From assembly GCA_029977045.1 (NCBI GenBank), contig JAPOLP010000323.1:1-6562 (forward strand): a DNA stretch of 6,562 bases, given 5' to 3'. A program made the translations under genes and the position numbers. Below the pieces are notes generated by a model. The model did no database searches. It worked only from the letters and a program-made list of their open reading frames with translations, and was not told the origin of the DNA. Source of the stretch: Planctomycetota bacterium (GTDB taxonomy: Bacteria; Planctomycetota; Planctomycetia; Planctomycetales; Planctomycetaceae). Below are positions 5,018-6,562 of this stretch, one piece after another. Numbering within the stretch: the stretch's first letter is position 1; every line of letters starts with the position of its first letter.

Positions 5018-6562
5018 ATGGTGCAACTCAGACGCTGGCTGTTGAATTCGTCGTCCCGAGTCTCTCTGTTTGGGACGCTGCTGCTGGCCGGAGTGGCTGG
5101 CTGCCAGTCGACTCGCGATTACGCCACGAGTGTGGATTCGTCGTCGCAATGGACGACCCCGACGATTGCCGAGCCCGAGCCAGCTCCGACCGTTGCCCGG
5201 ACGAAGTCGAAACCAGCTGTTCCTTACGAAGAGACAACTGAGGAAACGACGGTCGAAGTGCCGGGTCCCGAGGCTCTGTTCGGATCGGACTCCCCTGCCC
5301 CGGCTCCTGCTGCGGATATGGACGATGAGGTCGCGAAGCCACGTGGACGCAAGGCGAAAAAGCCGGAGACATTTGTCGTCGACGACGTCGCTCCCGCTCC
5401 GGCCACCGCAGTTGACTCTGCTGCGATTGACATAACTGAAACTCCGGTTGTTTCAGAGCAAGCCGCCGAGCCAGTGCCTGCGTCCGACGTCACAAAGCCC
5501 GCGACTTCGAGTGTGACCGAAGAGCCAGCAGTTTCTGTGTCGGTGGCTCCGGCCGAACTCCCGATGCCCGAAACTCCAGTGTCAGCGACGGCAGTTCTTC
5601 CAGAAGCGACCGCACTTCCGGATGAGCTGCCGTCTGCGGCAGGCGAGAGTGCGATTCCCGGTCTCTCTGGAGAAACGGATCTGACGCCAGTTATTCCTCG
5701 CACGATTGAACCGGCAGCAGCGGAGCCAGCTGAGGTGACTCCGTCTGCCGTGGTACCGACTGAAACGTCAGTCGAGGAAACTCAACCGGAAGTGACGCCG
5801 GGGCCGGAGAGTGCCCGCATTCGACCGCTGTTCCCGGAAGCTGATTCCGCCAGGAAAGTGGTTGTCCGAACAACGCCTCGTCCTGAAGCCACATCGACGG
5901 CTGGGACGGATGCCGAACGCAGTCGGTCTGCACGACCGATGCCTTTGGGGATCTCATTGCCTGATCCGATGCCGGTGACGCCCGCGTCGTCCGCGAGCAC
6001 CGGGAGAGAAGCACGGTCAGTGATCAGCGCCGATGTTTTCGATCACGTGGAGACGATCGCGACGCTGGACTCCGAAGTCTCCGGAATCGCATTCGATCAG
6101 CACGGCAACCTGCTCGTCACCAGCGAGGAAGGGCTGTCGCGAATTTCTCCGACCGGCAGCCGGCAGGACTTCGCTGTGATCGAGTCGCCTCGCGGATTCG
6201 CTGCTCTGCCTGACGGTTCGTTCGCCGTGTGCGACGCCCGTCAGCGAAGCCTGCTGCGGGTCGACAAGACGGGCAGCCCGATTGAGTTCCTCGCGCAACG
6301 TAGCGACGGTCACTTCCTGCGTGCTCCGAGTTTTGTCGCCGTCGACACTAAAGGCGGCGTCTACTTCTCTGATCCGGGATACGCCCGCATCACCGCTCCG
6401 ACAGGCCGTCTGCACTACGTGGCGGCAGACGGCGAGGTCAACCTCGTCAGCCAGCACCTCGCCTATCCGCAGGGCGTCGCGCTCTCAGCAGACGGTGCGA
6501 AGCTGTTCCTTGTTGAGAGTCAGGAAAACCGCGTCGTGGAGTTTGAAGTCCTCTCGCCAGGC
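5018..6562 (+). CDS. Lipoprotein with long disordered linker and SMP-30/gluconolactonase-like beta-propeller, 3' end outside window
   Basis: An open frame of exactly 515 codons from ATG 5018 to the right edge, with no stop. Residues 1-28 form a lipoprotein signal: R5, R6 and R14, hydrophobic core L17-V26, lipobox V26-A27-G28 and lipidated C29, followed by Q30. Residues 30 to about 335 are low in complexity and rich in Pro, Ala, Thr, Val and Glu, with a basic patch at 107-115 (KPRGRKAKK); this reads as a flexible spacer. From about 340 a beta-propeller begins, with blade-like repeats: VSGIAFDQHGNLLVTS (354-369), GFAALPDGSFAVCDARQRSLLRVD (from 393), PSFVAVDTKGGVYFSDPGY (437-455) and YPQGVALSADGAKLFLVE (483-500). 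The pattern fits SMP-30/gluconolactonase/LRE-like proteins (PF08450), which hydrolyse sugar lactones at a metal site, but NHL-type propellers look similar. E353 may match the first metal ligand, whereas usual Asn positions are S438 and Q485, so catalysis is doubtful. It should be membrane-anchored on the outer side of a membrane. It is transcribed away from the heme-protein pair. Confidence 0.88.
   Translation, partial: MVQLRRWLLNSSSRVSLFGTLLLAGVAGCQSTRDYATSVDSSSQWTTPTIAEPEPAPTVARTKSKPAVPYEETTEETTVEVPGPEALFGSDSPAPAPAADMDDEVAKPRGRKAKKPETFVVDDVAPAPATAVDSAAIDITETPVVSEQAAEPVPASDVTKPATSSVTEEPAVSVSVAPAELPMPETPVSATAVLPEATALPDELPSAAGESAIPGLSGETDLTPVIPRTIEPAAAEPAEVTPSAVVPTETSVEETQPEVTPGPESARIRPLFPEADSARKVVVRTTPRPEATSTAGTDAERSRSARPMPLGISLPDPMPVTPASSASTGREARSVISADVFDHVETIATLDSEVSGIAFDQHGNLLVTSEEGLSRISPTGSRQDFAVIESPRGFAALPDGSFAVCDARQRSLLRVDKTGSPIEFLAQRSDGHFLRAPSFVAVDTKGGVYFSDPGYARITAPTGRLHYVAADGEVNLVSQHLAYPQGVALSADGAKLFLVESQENRVVEFEVLSPG

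Noticed and set aside
5336..5362. AT-hook-like patch KPRGRKAKK in the lipoprotein (residues 107-115)
   Set aside because: The PRGR core resembles a DNA-binding AT-hook, but the protein carries a lipoprotein signal and should be outside the cytoplasm. A basic patch contacting cell-wall or surface polymers is more plausible.
4692..6400. Near-identical short match between 4693-4709 and about 6384-6400 (core CCCGCATCACCG)
   Set aside because: One copy is ordinary propeller coding sequence. A 16-of-17 match within 6.5 kb of GC-rich DNA is not improbable, and no wider similarity flanks it.
5224..6457. Minus-strand open frames (5224-5703, 5691-6014, 6017-6457)
   Set aside because: They are antisense to the lipoprotein gene. 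The first is Ser/Gly/Ala/Thr-rich only because it mirrors the low-complexity linker, and the sense frame has a lipobox and propeller motifs.

Overview
The window looks like a GC-rich chromosome segment from a member of the Planctomycetota. The main reason is an adjacent pair of genes typical of that phylum: a secreted protein with PSCyt1, PSCyt2 (DUF1549) and PSD1 (DUF1553) domains, followed by a Tat-exported DUF1501 protein. No RNA genes, CRISPR array, transposase or phage gene was found.

Layout. Positions 1-233 (minus strand) hold the 5' part of a small ASCH-domain gene that runs off the left edge. After a short gap, positions 373-1791 (minus) encode the DUF1501 protein and 1784-4354 (minus) encode the cytochrome-type PSCyt1/PSCyt2/PSD1 protein. 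These two reading frames overlap by 8 bases at a TTG start, so they are very probably co-transcribed and translationally coupled, with the cytochrome gene first. Positions 4355-5017 form a 663-base intergenic stretch between divergent genes; it contains a cluster of small inverted repeats at 4596-4709 but no convincing gene. From 5018 to the right edge (plus strand) an open frame of 515 codons without a stop encodes a lipoprotein. It has a lipobox, about 300 residues of Pro/Ala/Thr/Glu-rich, presumably disordered linker, and the start of an SMP-30/gluconolactonase-like (or NHL-like) beta-propeller.

How the genes may work together. The heme protein and the DUF1501 protein are both predicted to be exported, the first probably by Sec (needed for periplasmic heme attachment) and the second by Tat in a folded state. 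They are commonly found as neighbours in Planctomycetota, but to my knowledge the reaction of the pair has not been established. The divergent lipoprotein is also envelope-located, so the window is dominated by cell-envelope proteins. Any functional link between it and the pair is inference from position only. The ASCH gene is cytoplasmic by appearance and may be an unrelated neighbour.
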